Source: Oscillospiraceae bacterium Marseille-Q3528
Lineage (GTDB): Bacteria > Bacillota > Clostridia > Lachnospirales > Lachnospiraceae
Direction: 5' to 3'
Assembly (NCBI GenBank): GCA_018223385.1
Contig: JAGTTR010000012.1
Location: forward strand, 1 to 64,000
DNA: 64,000 bases
Part shown: piece by piece, positions 24,680 to 32,982 of the stretch
Layout of the letters: every line of letters starts with the position of its first letter
How positions within the stretch are numbered: position 1 is the stretch's first letter
The notes under the pieces: generated by a model
The model's input: only the letters and a program-made list of their open reading frames with translations
Told to the model about the DNA's origin: nothing
Database searches by the model: none
Translations under genes and position numbers: made by a program

Positions 24680-27319
24680 GTGGAAAAGTACGGTGTAAAT
24701 GAACTGAGAAAAATGTTCCTGGAATTCTTTGAGAGCAAGGGACATCTGGCGATGAAGAGCTTTTCTCTTGTACCGCACAATGACAACAGCCTGCTGCTGA
24801 TCAATTCCGGTATGGCTCCGCTGAAGCCATATTTCACCGGACAGGAGATTCCGCCGAGAAGACGTGTGACGACCTGTCAGAAGTGTATTCGTACCGGTGA
24901 TATCGAGAATGTCGGCAAGACAGCCCGTCATGGTACATTTTTTGAGATGCTTGGTAACTTCTCTTTCGGAGATTATTTTAAAAACGAGGCGATTGCCTGG
25001 TCTTGGGAATTTCTGACCGAGGTGGTAGGCCTTGACAAGGATCGTCTGTATCCGTCTGTTTATCAGGACGATGATGAGGCGTTCGATATCTGGAATAAGA
25101 AGATTGGCATTCCGGCAGACCGGATTTTCCGGTTCGGCAAGGAGGATAACTTCTGGGAGCATGGCGCAGGCCCCTGCGGACCGTGTTCTGAGATTTACTA
25201 TGACCGCGGAGAGAAGTATGGCTGCGGCAAACCGGGATGTACCGTTGGCTGTGACTGTGATCGGTACATGGAGGTATGGAACAACGTATTTACCCAGTTC
25301 GAGAATGATGGCCACAACCATTACACCGAGCTGAAACAGAAGAATATCGATACTGGTATGGGCCTGGAGCGTCTGGCCGTTGTTGTACAGGATGTGGATT
25401 CCATTTTCGATGTGGATACGCTGGAAGCACTGCGCAACCGCGTCTGCGAGCTGGCACATGCAGAGTATGAGACAGATCCTGCTAAGGATGTTTCTATCCG
25501 TCTGATTACCGACCATATCCGTTCCTGCACTTTTATGATCTCTGACGGTATCATGCCGTCCAACGAGGGCAGAGGCTACGTTCTTCGCCGTCTGCTGCGC
25601 CGGGCTGCCCGTCATGGAAGACTGCTGGGTATCGAGGGAAGCTTCCTGGCAAACCTGAGTGAGACGGTCATCAACGGTTCCAAGGACGGTTATCCGGAGC
25701 TGGAAGAGAAGAAGGAAATGATCTTCAAGGTACTCACCGAGGAAGAGAACAAGTTTAACAAGACCATCGACCAGGGCTTAAGCATCCTTTCTGATATGGA
25801 AGAGGAGATGACCGCTGCAGGTCAGAAGACCCTGTCTGGTGACAATGCATTTAAATTATATGATACGTATGGATTCCCGCTGGATCTGACAAAAGAGATC
25901 CTGGAGGAGAAGGGCTTCCTGGTGGACGAGGAAGGCTTCAAGGCTGCCATGGATGTGCAGAGAAAGAAAGCCCGCAGCGCCCGGAAGACGACAAACTACA
26001 TGGGAGCAGACGCTACTGTATACGAGGAGATCGATCCGTCCGTGACTTCTGCCTTTGTGGGATATGACAACCTGGTTTACGAGTCTCCCATCACGGTGCT
26101 TACCACCGAGGAGGCTGTGGTACAGGCCATCACCGAGGGCGAGAACGCAACGATTTTCGTGGACGAGACCCCGTTCTATGCCACCATGGGCGGACAGCAG
26201 GCGGACATCGGAACGATTACCCTGCCGGACGCAGAGTTTGAGGTAAAAGATGTGATCCATCTGCTGGGCGGCAAGATCGGCCATGTGGGAACCGTGAAGC
26301 GCGGTATGTTCAAGGTGGGCGACAAGGTAACCCTGACCGTGGATGAGAAGAACCGGATCGACACCGGCAAGAACCACAGTGCCACCCATCTGCTGCAGAA
26401 AGCCCTGCGTATGGTTCTGGGCAATCATGTAGAGCAGGCAGGTTCTCTGGTGACCTGTGACCGTCTGCGTTTCGACTTTACGCATTTCCAGTCAATGACC
26501 CAGGAAGAGATCGCCAAGGTGGAGCAGATCGTCAATGAAGAGATCCAGGCATCCCTTCCGGTTGTGACCAAGGTCATGTCTCTGGACGAGGCGAAGAAGT
26601 CCGGCGCTATGGCACTGTTCGGTGAGAAATATGGCGATCAGGTGCGCGTGGTCAACATGGGAGATTTCTCCGTGGAGCTGTGCGGCGGTACGCATGTAAA
26701 GAATACCGGTGTGATCACCACCTTCAAGATCGTATCTGAGGCTGGTATCGCAGCTGGCGTGCGTCGTATCGAGGCGCTGACCGGCGATGGTGTATTCCGT
26801 TATTATAAAGAGATGGAAGCAAAGGTAGAAGAGATTGCCAGAGCTGTAAAAGGCACGCCTGCCAATGTTTCTGAGAAGATAGATCACCTTCTGGCAGAGC
26901 TGAAAGCACTGCAGAGCGAGAACGAGTCCCTGAAATCCAAGCTGGCACAGGAAGCGCTGGGTGATGTTATGGGACAGGTACAGGAGATCAAGGGCGTGAA
27001 GCTGCTGGCAACGAAGGTTGACGGCGTGGACATGAATGGTCTCCGTGATCTGGGCGATCAGCTGAAAGGAAAGCTGGGCGAGGGCGTTGTTGTCATCGCT
27101 TCTGTGGCTGACGGCAAGGTAAACCTGATGGCAACCGCTACAGACGGCGCACTGAAACAGGGCGCACATGCAGGCAACCTGATCAAGGGCATTGCGGCAC
27201 TCGTTGGCGGCGGCGGCGGTGGACGTCCGAACATGGCACAGGCCGGTGGTAAGAACCCGGCAGGAGTGGACGCTGCACTGGCAGAGGCCGCAAAAGTACT
27301 GGAAGGCCAGATCAAGTAA
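24680..27319 (+). CDS. alaS: Alanyl-tRNA synthetase
   Basis: This enzyme charges tRNA-Ala. Its 879 residues match the full class II enzyme. The class II catalytic core starts ELRKMFLEFFESKGH, with RRVTTCQKCIR and NTGMGLERL-like motifs (IDTGMGLERLAV). The editing domain zinc site is HSATHLLQKAL and CGGTHVKNTG. The C-terminal oligomerisation domain ends in a glycine-rich VGGGGGGRPNMAQAGG. It starts with GTG 24680 behind TAGGAGG. Confidence 0.97.
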   Translation: MEKYGVNELRKMFLEFFESKGHLAMKSFSLVPHNDNSLLLINSGMAPLKPYFTGQEIPPRRRVTTCQKCIRTGDIENVGKTARHGTFFEMLGNFSFGDYFKNEAIAWSWEFLTEVVGLDKDRLYPSVYQDDDEAFDIWNKKIGIPADRIFRFGKEDNFWEHGAGPCGPCSEIYYDRGEKYGCGKPGCTVGCDCDRYMEVWNNVFTQFENDGHNHYTELKQKNIDTGMGLERLAVVVQDVDSIFDVDTLEALRNRVCELAHAEYETDPAKDVSIRLITDHIRSCTFMISDGIMPSNEGRGYVLRRLLRRAARHGRLLGIEGSFLANLSETVINGSKDGYPELEEKKEMIFKVLTEEENKFNKTIDQGLSILSDMEEEMTAAGQKTLSGDNAFKLYDTYGFPLDLTKEILEEKGFLVDEEGFKAAMDVQRKKARSARKTTNYMGADATVYEEIDPSVTSAFVGYDNLVYESPITVLTTEEAVVQAITEGENATIFVDETPFYATMGGQQADIGTITLPDAEFEVKDVIHLLGGKIGHVGTVKRGMFKVGDKVTLTVDEKNRIDTGKNHSATHLLQKALRMVLGNHVEQAGSLVTCDRLRFDFTHFQSMTQEEIAKVEQIVNEEIQASLPVVTKVMSLDEAKKSGAMALFGEKYGDQVRVVNMGDFSVELCGGTHVKNTGVITTFKIVSEAGIAAGVRRIEALTGDGVFRYYKEMEAKVEEIARAVKGTPANVSEKIDHLLAELKALQSENESLKSKLAQEALGDVMGQVQEIKGVKLLATKVDGVDMNGLRDLGDQLKGKLGEGVVVIASVADGKVNLMATATDGALKQGAHAGNLIKGIAALVGGGGGGRPNMAQAGGKNPAGVDAALAEAAKVLEGQIK

Positions 27320-27344
27320 GCGATCAACAGGATTCGGCCTGCGA

Positions 27345-27395
27345 TAAAAAAGGATACTTCTGATTTCCAATTGGAAAAAAGAGGTATCCTTTTTT
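27345..27395 (+). terminator. Rho-independent terminator after alaS
   Basis: AAAAAAGGATAC pairs with GTATCCTTTTTT; the loop contains the extra palindrome TTCCAATTGGAA. It may also serve the converging regulator gene. Confidence 0.85.
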
Positions 27396-27426
27396 GATAC
27401 ACAGAGGTTCCACAGGCATCCTTATG

Positions 27427-28104
27427 TTACATGACCCGATTCACGGCCTTATAGCCCAGTCCCCGCACGGTGAGGATATCCAGATCGGGATTGTATTTCA
27501 GCCGTTCCCGCAGGCGGTTGATGTGTACATCCACGGTGCGGATATCAGACTCGGAGTCCAGTCCCCAGATCTCGTCAATGAGCTGCTGCCTTGTGAAGAT
27601 TTTCCCCGGATAGGAGGCCAGCTTATACAACAGCAGGAATTCCTTCTGTGGCAGAGACCAGGAGACATCCCGTGTGGAAAGTGTCAGGGAATCGTAATCC
27701 AGCACCGTATTTCCCACATGTAGCTGACGGTCGTGGATCCTGCGGGAGCGGCGCAGCAGTGCCTGTATCCGCAGCGCCATTTCTTCTATATCAACAGGTT
27801 TTGCCATGTAGTCGTCTGCCCCCAGTTCGAATCCCTTTTTTTTCGAAGGAAAATCGTTTTGCCCGGAAATCAGGAGAATGGGAAAGAGATACCCGGTTTC
27901 CCGCAGCTGTCTCGTCAGTTCAAAACCGTCGATGTGTGCAAGATCGGTGTCGGCGACCATCAGGTCAAAGAGCACCCGGTCGATCTGTGCCAGAGCAGCG
28001 GCACCGTCAGCTACGCCGGTGATCTGATATCCTTTTTTCTGCAATGCACGTTCCAGCTGTCTGCGCGTTTTTGCGTCTCTTTCGGCAATGAGTATGTGAA
28101 ACAT
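27427..28104 (-). CDS. OmpR/PhoB-family response regulator (orphan)
   Basis: This 225-residue protein has an N-terminal receiver (phosphoacceptor Asp52 in MVADTD, Ser80, Lys102 in MAKP) and a C-terminal winged helix (LPQKEFLLLYKLASYPG, RTVDVHINRLRERL, TVRGLGYKAV). The acidic pocket reads Ala-Glu8-Arg9-Asp, so one of the usual metal-binding acids is an arginine. No histidine kinase gene is adjacent. It is divergent from the MacAB-like exporter, whose upstream region carries 11-bp-spaced GTTTAAA repeats typical of OmpR-type targets. Confidence 0.9.
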   Translation of the reverse strand: MFHILIAERDAKTRRQLERALQKKGYQITGVADGAAALAQIDRVLFDLMVADTDLAHIDGFELTRQLRETGYLFPILLISGQNDFPSKKKGFELGADDYMAKPVDIEEMALRIQALLRRSRRIHDRQLHVGNTVLDYDSLTLSTRDVSWSLPQKEFLLLYKLASYPGKIFTRQQLIDEIWGLDSESDIRTVDVHINRLRERLKYNPDLDILTVRGLGYKAVNRVM

Positions 28105-28170
28105 CTGTTTTTCCTCCCATTTTCGTATGAGAAAAGTATATGGGCAAATTGTGAACGATCGGTGAAATTT

Positions 28171-28231
28171 GTTTGAAATCAGTGTATCCTGCCAAAAAGT
28201 TTAAATTCAGTTTAAAAACATCTGCTACGCT
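28171..28231 (+). promoter_or_regulatory. Putative response-regulator target and promoter of the exporter operon
   Basis: GTTTAAA occurs at 28199 and 28210 (11-bp spacing), with a related GTTTGAA at 28171. The pair overlaps where a -35 element would sit relative to a TACGCT -10 (28226-28231), an arrangement expected of an activated promoter lacking a good -35. Confidence 0.5.
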
Positions 28232-28252
28232 CGGTGCAAGAAAACAAAAAAA

Positions 28253-28416
28253 GTTACGGTTCACCCGCGCCATTCGCAAAATCGCATCTGCGATGCTTTC
28301 CACTGCTGCGCAGTTCACTTTTGCTCATAAGGAGGCGCTCCCTTCGCATCTTCGTGCGGCCAGATTTACATGCAAGTATGCAATCTGTCCACAAGAAGAT
28401 GCGAGTGAACGGTAAC
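28253..28416 (+). repeat. Dispersed structured repeat, apparently complete copy with terminal inverted repeats
   Basis: The 164-bp element is bounded by GTTACGGTTCACCCGC and GCGAGTGAACGGTAAC (14 of 16 complementary). The left half holds ATTCGCAAAA and GCATC/GATGC; the right half forms a long stem CGCATCTT/AAGATGCG, CAGATT/AATCTG, CATGC/GTATG. Partial relatives are at 13490, 32472, 55223 and 63596. It has no ORF and lies in the leader of the exporter operon. Confidence 0.75.
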
Positions 28417-28434
28417 ATAAAAAGAGGTGCCGAT

Positions 28435-30438
28435 ATGGAGAATACAGAAACAAGGAAAGAAAAGCGGGAGCCGGCGCAGGATACGACACGGCAGAACGCA
28501 CAGAAACAGGAAGAAACGCAGCAGACAACGGGTGCTGAAAAAGCAGGAAAAGCCGGAAAGGTGAAGAACTGGTTTCAGGCGCATCCGCCGTTGGCCGTTG
28601 TAAAGAAGCATAAGAAGCTTACGGCTCTGGTGCTGGTGGCTGTGATCGTGGTGGCAGTGGTGGGCACCCACCTGTCTTCGAAAAAGAAGCGGATGGCGAA
28701 CATGATGTCCCAGCAGACCATTTCCACCACGGAACTGAAAAAGCAGGATCTGAAAAATACCATTGCCGTCAACGGAACCATCGCCAGTGATACGAGCCGT
28801 TCTATTTCTGCCAATGTGAGTAACGTGGAGATTACAGAGGTTTGCGTGTCCGTCGGCGATGAGGTGAAGGCCGGGGATGTGCTTTGTGTGCTGGATAGCA
28901 GCTCCCTGGAAAAAAGTAAGGAGATTGCCGAGAAAGAGCAGAGTGCTTCCAAGACAAAGGCAGGCATGAACACGGCCTCTGCTGCCAGAGAGCTGGCAAA
29001 CACGGTGGAGACCAGCGAGATCCAGAGCAGCCGGAATCAGGAAAAAATTGACAATGCGGCGGACAGCTACGACAGCGCCGTGGCAGAAGACAATGCGGCG
29101 TATGAAAGCTACGAGCAGGCGCTGGCAGCCCGGCAGGCCAACGAGCAGACGAAAAGTGATGCCCAGAGCAGTATGAGCAGTGCCCAGAGCCAGATGAATA
29201 CGACATCCGCCAGTTTTGCGTCCGCATTAAGTGCTTTACAGGGCGCTTCCTCTACGGACGAAAGTTTTTCGTCCGTGGTGGATGTGACCAGTGATCTGAC
29301 AGTTGTTTCTGCGCAGGGGGACGATGATGCCAGCGCAGTGGCAGCAGGCGTGAGCCAGCTGTCCGCTTACCAGGACACGTACAATTCCGCGAAATCCGCT
29401 TATGACACGGCCAGCGCTTCCTACACCGAGGCGGCAAATCAGACAGAGAGCTATGCCCAGGCGGTTTCCGAGGCGTACAGCCAGCACAAGCAGGCGGAAT
29501 CTTCTGTGAGCATAGCGGCAGATGCCTATGACCAGGCGGTGGAAAATAAGGAAGACAGCGACCGTTCCAATGCCCAGAGCATTGCGCAGAGACAGGATTC
29601 TCTGAAATCCGCCCAGATCGACCAGAGCACCACGGGGTTGCAGAATGAGGTGACGCTGGAAAACTATACGACCCAGATCGAGGATTGCAACGTGATCGCG
29701 CCCTTTGACGGCATTATCACCAGCGTTTCTGTGGAGGCGGGCGATATTTACAATGGATCAGAGATCTGTGTGCTGCAAGACAACGCCAACCTGATCGTGT
29801 CCCTCTCCGTGGATGAGTACGATATCCCGGACATTGCCAAGGGCATGGAGGCAGTCATCAAGACCGATGCCACCGGTGATGAGGAGATGAGTGGCACGGT
29901 GACTTTTGTGGCTCCCACACCGACTACCACGACTGTAAGCTCCAGTTCAGGCAGCAGTTCTTCTTCCTCCAGTTCGTCCTCCGGCTATGCGGTGGAGGTG
30001 ACGATCACCAATCCCAGCGAGCGGCTTCGTCTGGGCATGACTGCCAAGACAAGCATTATCACAGAGGAAGTGACGGATGTCTTCGTCGTTCCTTATGAGT
30101 GCGTGGAGACGGCGCCAGACGGCACGAAAACCATTACCGTCGTGGATGCCGATCAGAGCAGCCAGAGTGGGACAGCAGGACAGAATGACCAAAACACTCC
30201 GTCCGACAAAGACAGTCAGAACGCCCAGAGCAGCCAGAGGACGATCCAGGTGGAAACCGGGTTGGAAACAGATTATTATATCGAGATTTCCTCGGATGAG
30301 CTCACCGAGGGCATGCAGGTGGTGGTGCCCCAGACGTCCAGCTCTTCCAGCAGTGACATGATGATCATGCCTGGCGGCGGTGATATGGGAGGCGGCGGAG
30401 CTCCCGGTGGCGGCATGGGCGGCGGTGGCCCGATGTAG
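28435..30438 (+). CDS. HlyD/MacA-family periplasmic-adaptor-like protein of an ABC exporter
   Basis: This 667-residue membrane-anchored adaptor has a long charged N-terminus (about 50 residues) and one transmembrane segment (LTALVLVAVIVVAVVGTHL). A biotinyl-lipoyl half-motif follows (VCVSVGDEVKAGDVLCVLD). A very long Ala/Ser/Gln-rich coiled-coil hairpin spans residues about 160-405. The second lipoyl half is VIAPFDGIITSVSVEAGD, followed by a beta-barrel interrupted by a run of serines. It ends in a Gly/Met-rich tail. ATG 28435 follows AGAGGTG. It pairs with the ATPase and permease genes downstream, and the cargo is unknown. Confidence 0.85.
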   Translation: MENTETRKEKREPAQDTTRQNAQKQEETQQTTGAEKAGKAGKVKNWFQAHPPLAVVKKHKKLTALVLVAVIVVAVVGTHLSSKKKRMANMMSQQTISTTELKKQDLKNTIAVNGTIASDTSRSISANVSNVEITEVCVSVGDEVKAGDVLCVLDSSSLEKSKEIAEKEQSASKTKAGMNTASAARELANTVETSEIQSSRNQEKIDNAADSYDSAVAEDNAAYESYEQALAARQANEQTKSDAQSSMSSAQSQMNTTSASFASALSALQGASSTDESFSSVVDVTSDLTVVSAQGDDDASAVAAGVSQLSAYQDTYNSAKSAYDTASASYTEAANQTESYAQAVSEAYSQHKQAESSVSIAADAYDQAVENKEDSDRSNAQSIAQRQDSLKSAQIDQSTTGLQNEVTLENYTTQIEDCNVIAPFDGIITSVSVEAGDIYNGSEICVLQDNANLIVSLSVDEYDIPDIAKGMEAVIKTDATGDEEMSGTVTFVAPTPTTTTVSSSSGSSSSSSSSSSGYAVEVTITNPSERLRLGMTAKTSIITEEVTDVFVVPYECVETAPDGTKTITVVDADQSSQSGTAGQNDQNTPSDKDSQNAQSSQRTIQVETGLETDYYIEISSDELTEGMQVVVPQTSSSSSSDMMIMPGGGDMGGGGAPGGGMGGGGPM

Positions 30439-30450
30439 GAGGTGCTGTCC

Positions 30451-31170
30451 ATGAGCGTAGAAGAGAAGCAGCCGACAGTCATTGATCTGAAAAATATTGT
30501 AAAGAAGTTTTATGTGGGAAAACCAAATGAGCTGGAGATTCTGCACGGCATCAGCCTGCAGGTGCAAAAAGGGGAGTTTGTCTCCGTGGTGGGACAGTCC
30601 GGCTCCGGAAAATCCACCCTGATGAACATCATCGGTATTCTGGATCGGCCCACCTCCGGGGAATATTATCTGGACGGGCTGGATATTCAGACGGCGAAGG
30701 ATACCGAGCTTTCCCATATCCGCAACCAGAAGATCGGTTTTGTGTTCCAGACGTATAATCTGGTGGCCAGAACCAATGCCCTGCGAAATGTGGAGCTGCC
30801 CATGTTATATGCGGGGGTGCCGCGAAAAGAGCGCAGGGAACGGGCGGAATATTATCTGGAAATCGTAGGCATGAAGGACCGGATGCTGCACAAGCCGGAT
30901 GAACTGTCCGGCGGCCAGAAGCAGCGGGTCGCCATCGCCAGAGCCATGGCAAACCATCCGTCCATTATTTTGGCCGATGAGCCCACCGGTGCGCTGGATT
31001 CCAAGACCGGGCGGACAGTGATGGATCTGTTTCACCAGTTCCATGAGGAACAGGGCAAGACCATCGTACTCATCACCCATTCCAACGAGCTGGCGGAGGA
31101 GACAGAGCGGATCATCACCATCCGGGACGGCAGTGTCATCGGGGAGCGGAAAGGAGAATGGAAATGTTAA
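30451..31170 (+). CDS. MacB-type ABC transporter ATP-binding protein
   Basis: This 239-residue ABC ATPase has Walker [12 protein letters not shown]-loop [10 protein letters not shown], signature [15 protein letters not shown], Walker [13 protein letters not shown] and the H-loop LITHS. The sequence is of the LolD/MacB exporter group. ATG 30451 is used, 8 bp after AGGAGG that overlaps the adaptor stop. It overlaps the permease gene by 7 bp, so the three genes form one operon. Confidence 0.93.
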   Translation: MSVEEKQPTVIDLKNIVKKFYVGKPNELEILHGISLQVQKGEFVSVVGQSGSGKSTLMNIIGILDRPTSGEYYLDGLDIQTAKDTELSHIRNQKIGFVFQTYNLVARTNALRNVELPMLYAGVPRKERRERAEYYLEIVGMKDRMLHKPDELSGGQKQRVAIARAMANHPSIILADEPTGALDSKTGRTVMDLFHQFHEEQGKTIVLITHSNELAEETERIITIRDGSVIGERKGEWKC

Positions 31171-32456
31171 TACTGGAAAACATCCTTCTGGCGCTGGATG
31201 CGCTGCGCTCCAACAAATCCCGGGCCTTTCTGACCATGCTGGGCATCATCATCGGTATCGCATCGGTCATCGCCATCATGACGCTGGGCAACACCTTAAG
31301 TACCTCGGTGTCCGATTCCATGTCCGGCATGGGCGCCAGCAATGTGACCATCGGCCTGCAGAGCAAAAGCCAGAGCGACGAGGTGGAGGCGGACGGCACG
31401 GAATTCAAAAGTGTCAGTGTCAGCCGGAATATCACGGATTCTGACCGGATCACCGATGATATGCTGGAGGAGATGACCACTTATTTTGGTTCCCGCATCA
31501 AATATCTGCTACTGACAGAAAGCGTGGGCACAGGAAAAGCAGGAGATCAGGTGAATTATGCCAATGTGACCATCACCGGTGTCAATGCGGGAGATCTGGA
31601 ATACGAGGATCTGACGCTGCTGGCAGGACGGCTGTTCAACGAGGAGGAACAGCAGAACGGCTCCCGGGTGGCGCTGGTTTCTGACCGGTATGTGAAATAT
31701 ATGTACGGCGGAGACTATGAGAAAGCCCTGGGCAGCCAGGCGGAGATCCGGGTCAGCGGGAAATACAACACCTACACCATTGTGGGTGTCTATGAATATG
31801 AGGATCTGACCGCCGGTTTTGATACCGGGGAATCCGAACAGGACGAGACGACCACGCTGTACATCCCGGTCAAGACAGCCCAGACCCAGGACCACACCAG
31901 CGGCTACACCCAGTTCCAGGCGGCTATCGCAGACGGGGAGAGCGGAAGCCAGATGGTGTCGGACATTGAAAACTTTTTCAATACCCATTATTACCGGAAC
32001 AATCGGGGCTTCCAGGTCAGCGCCTATAGTATGGAAGAAATGCTGGAGACAATGACGAGTATGCTCAACACCGTATCCCTTGTCATTGCGGCCATTGCGG
32101 GCATTTCCCTGCTGGTGGGCGGCATCGGCGTCATGAATATCATGCTGGTGTCCATCACGGAACGGACAAAAGAGATCGGTACAAGAAAAGCGCTGGGCGC
32201 CACCAACGGCTCCATCCGCCTGCAGTTTATCATGGAATCTGTGGTCATCTGCCTTGTGGGCGGCCTCATCGGCATCCTGCTGGGCGTGATCATGGGATAC
32301 GTGGGCGCGTCTGTCATGGGATATACCGGGCATGTATCTGTACTCAGCATTGTGATCTCCGTGGGATTCTCGGCGTTTATCGGCATTTTCTTCGGCTATT
32401 ACCCGGCCAATAAGGCGGCGAAGATGAATCCCATTGATGCGTTGCGGTACGAATAA
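31164..32456 (+). CDS. MacB/FtsX-family ABC transporter permease
   Basis: This 430-residue permease has the classic four-helix MacB plan. The first helix follows SNKSRAFLTMLGIIIGIASV, a large extracellular domain spans about residues 55-290, and three C-terminal helices carry LLVGGIGVMNIMLVSITERTKEIG and GLIGILLGVIMG. The end PANKAAKMNPIDALRYE is the family tail. ATG 31164 is preferred over 31158 because it is 7 bp from AAGGAGA. With its ATPase and adaptor it forms a MacAB-like exporter of peptide, antibiotic or lipid type. Confidence 0.92.
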   Translation: MLILENILLALDALRSNKSRAFLTMLGIIIGIASVIAIMTLGNTLSTSVSDSMSGMGASNVTIGLQSKSQSDEVEADGTEFKSVSVSRNITDSDRITDDMLEEMTTYFGSRIKYLLLTESVGTGKAGDQVNYANVTITGVNAGDLEYEDLTLLAGRLFNEEEQQNGSRVALVSDRYVKYMYGGDYEKALGSQAEIRVSGKYNTYTIVGVYEYEDLTAGFDTGESEQDETTTLYIPVKTAQTQDHTSGYTQFQAAIADGESGSQMVSDIENFFNTHYYRNNRGFQVSAYSMEEMLETMTSMLNTVSLVIAAIAGISLLVGGIGVMNIMLVSITERTKEIGTRKALGATNGSIRLQFIMESVVICLVGGLIGILLGVIMGYVGASVMGYTGHVSVLSIVISVGFSAFIGIFFGYYPANKAAKMNPIDALRYE

Positions 32457-32471
32457 AAGAAGGTTATTTCA

Positions 32472-32495
32472 GTTCAGGCGCGCCCATTCGCAGAA
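32472..32495 (+). repeat. Left-end fragment of the dispersed repeat
   Basis: GTTCAGGCGCGCCCATTCGC followed by AGAA matches the left end of the element at 28259 (GTTCACCCGCGCCATTCGCA). It lies between the permease stop and the rpsU promoter. Confidence 0.5.
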
Positions 32496-32508
32496 TTAAA
32501 AAAAATGG

Positions 32509-32536
32509 TTGACGATTGCGAAAAATCTGCTATAAT
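32509..32536 (+). promoter_or_regulatory. Sigma-A promoter of rpsU
   Basis: TTGACG (32509-32514), 16 bp and TATAAT (32531-32536), leaving a leader of about 70 nt. Confidence 0.8.
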
Positions 32537-32613
32537 ATATCTAGTGCAATGGAGATACCCAAACAGTTGTATTCTGCACAATTCGCAACTGGAGGGAGGT
32601 TAGGTGTGAGACT

Positions 32614-32790
32614 ATGTCAAACGTAATCGTAAAAGAGAACGAGACTTTAGATAGCGCTTTACGCAGATTTAAGAGAAACTGTGCGAAAGCAGGTATTCAG
32701 CAGGAGATTCGTAAGAGAGAGCATTACGAGAAGCCCAGCGTAAGACGCAAGAAGAAATCTGAAGCAGCAAGAAAACGTAAATATAATTAA
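32614..32790 (+). CDS. rpsU: 30S ribosomal protein S21
   Basis: This 58-residue basic protein reads [20 protein letters not shown], continues with a cysteine-containing core and ends in a Lys/Arg-rich tail with [13 protein letters not shown]. It belongs to the small ribosomal subunit near the anti-Shine-Dalgarno region. Its length and sequence are typical of Firmicutes S21. The GGAGGGAGG ribosome site is about 14 bp upstream, slightly long. The gene stands alone between its own promoter and terminator. Confidence 0.96.
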   Translation: MSNVIVKENETLDSALRRFKRNCAKAGIQQEIRKREHYEKPSVRRKKKSEAARKRKYN

Positions 32791-32814
32791 TCGTTGATTA
32801 TGAATGAATGGAGA

Positions 32815-32847
32815 AGATCCTGGTTTTATTTCCGGGATCTTTTTTCA
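32815..32847 (+). terminator. Rho-independent terminator of rpsU
   Basis: AGATCCTGG pairs with CCGGGATCT (one G-U), followed by six Ts. Confidence 0.85.
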
Positions 32848-32982
32848 TCGTATAAAATAAAGTAGGACAATGCCATTTCACGGCTATAAAGCTTTTCAGT
32901 GACAAATAAACCTGCACCGTTCTTCTATTTGCAGAATCTGGAGAATACACTGGTAACAACGGATGATCCAGGGAGCGGTCAG

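Noticed and set aside
32899..32982. Longer N-terminus for the D,D-carboxypeptidase
   Set aside because: The added 28 residues precede the signal peptide and have no ribosome site; ATG 32983 gives a normal secreted protein.
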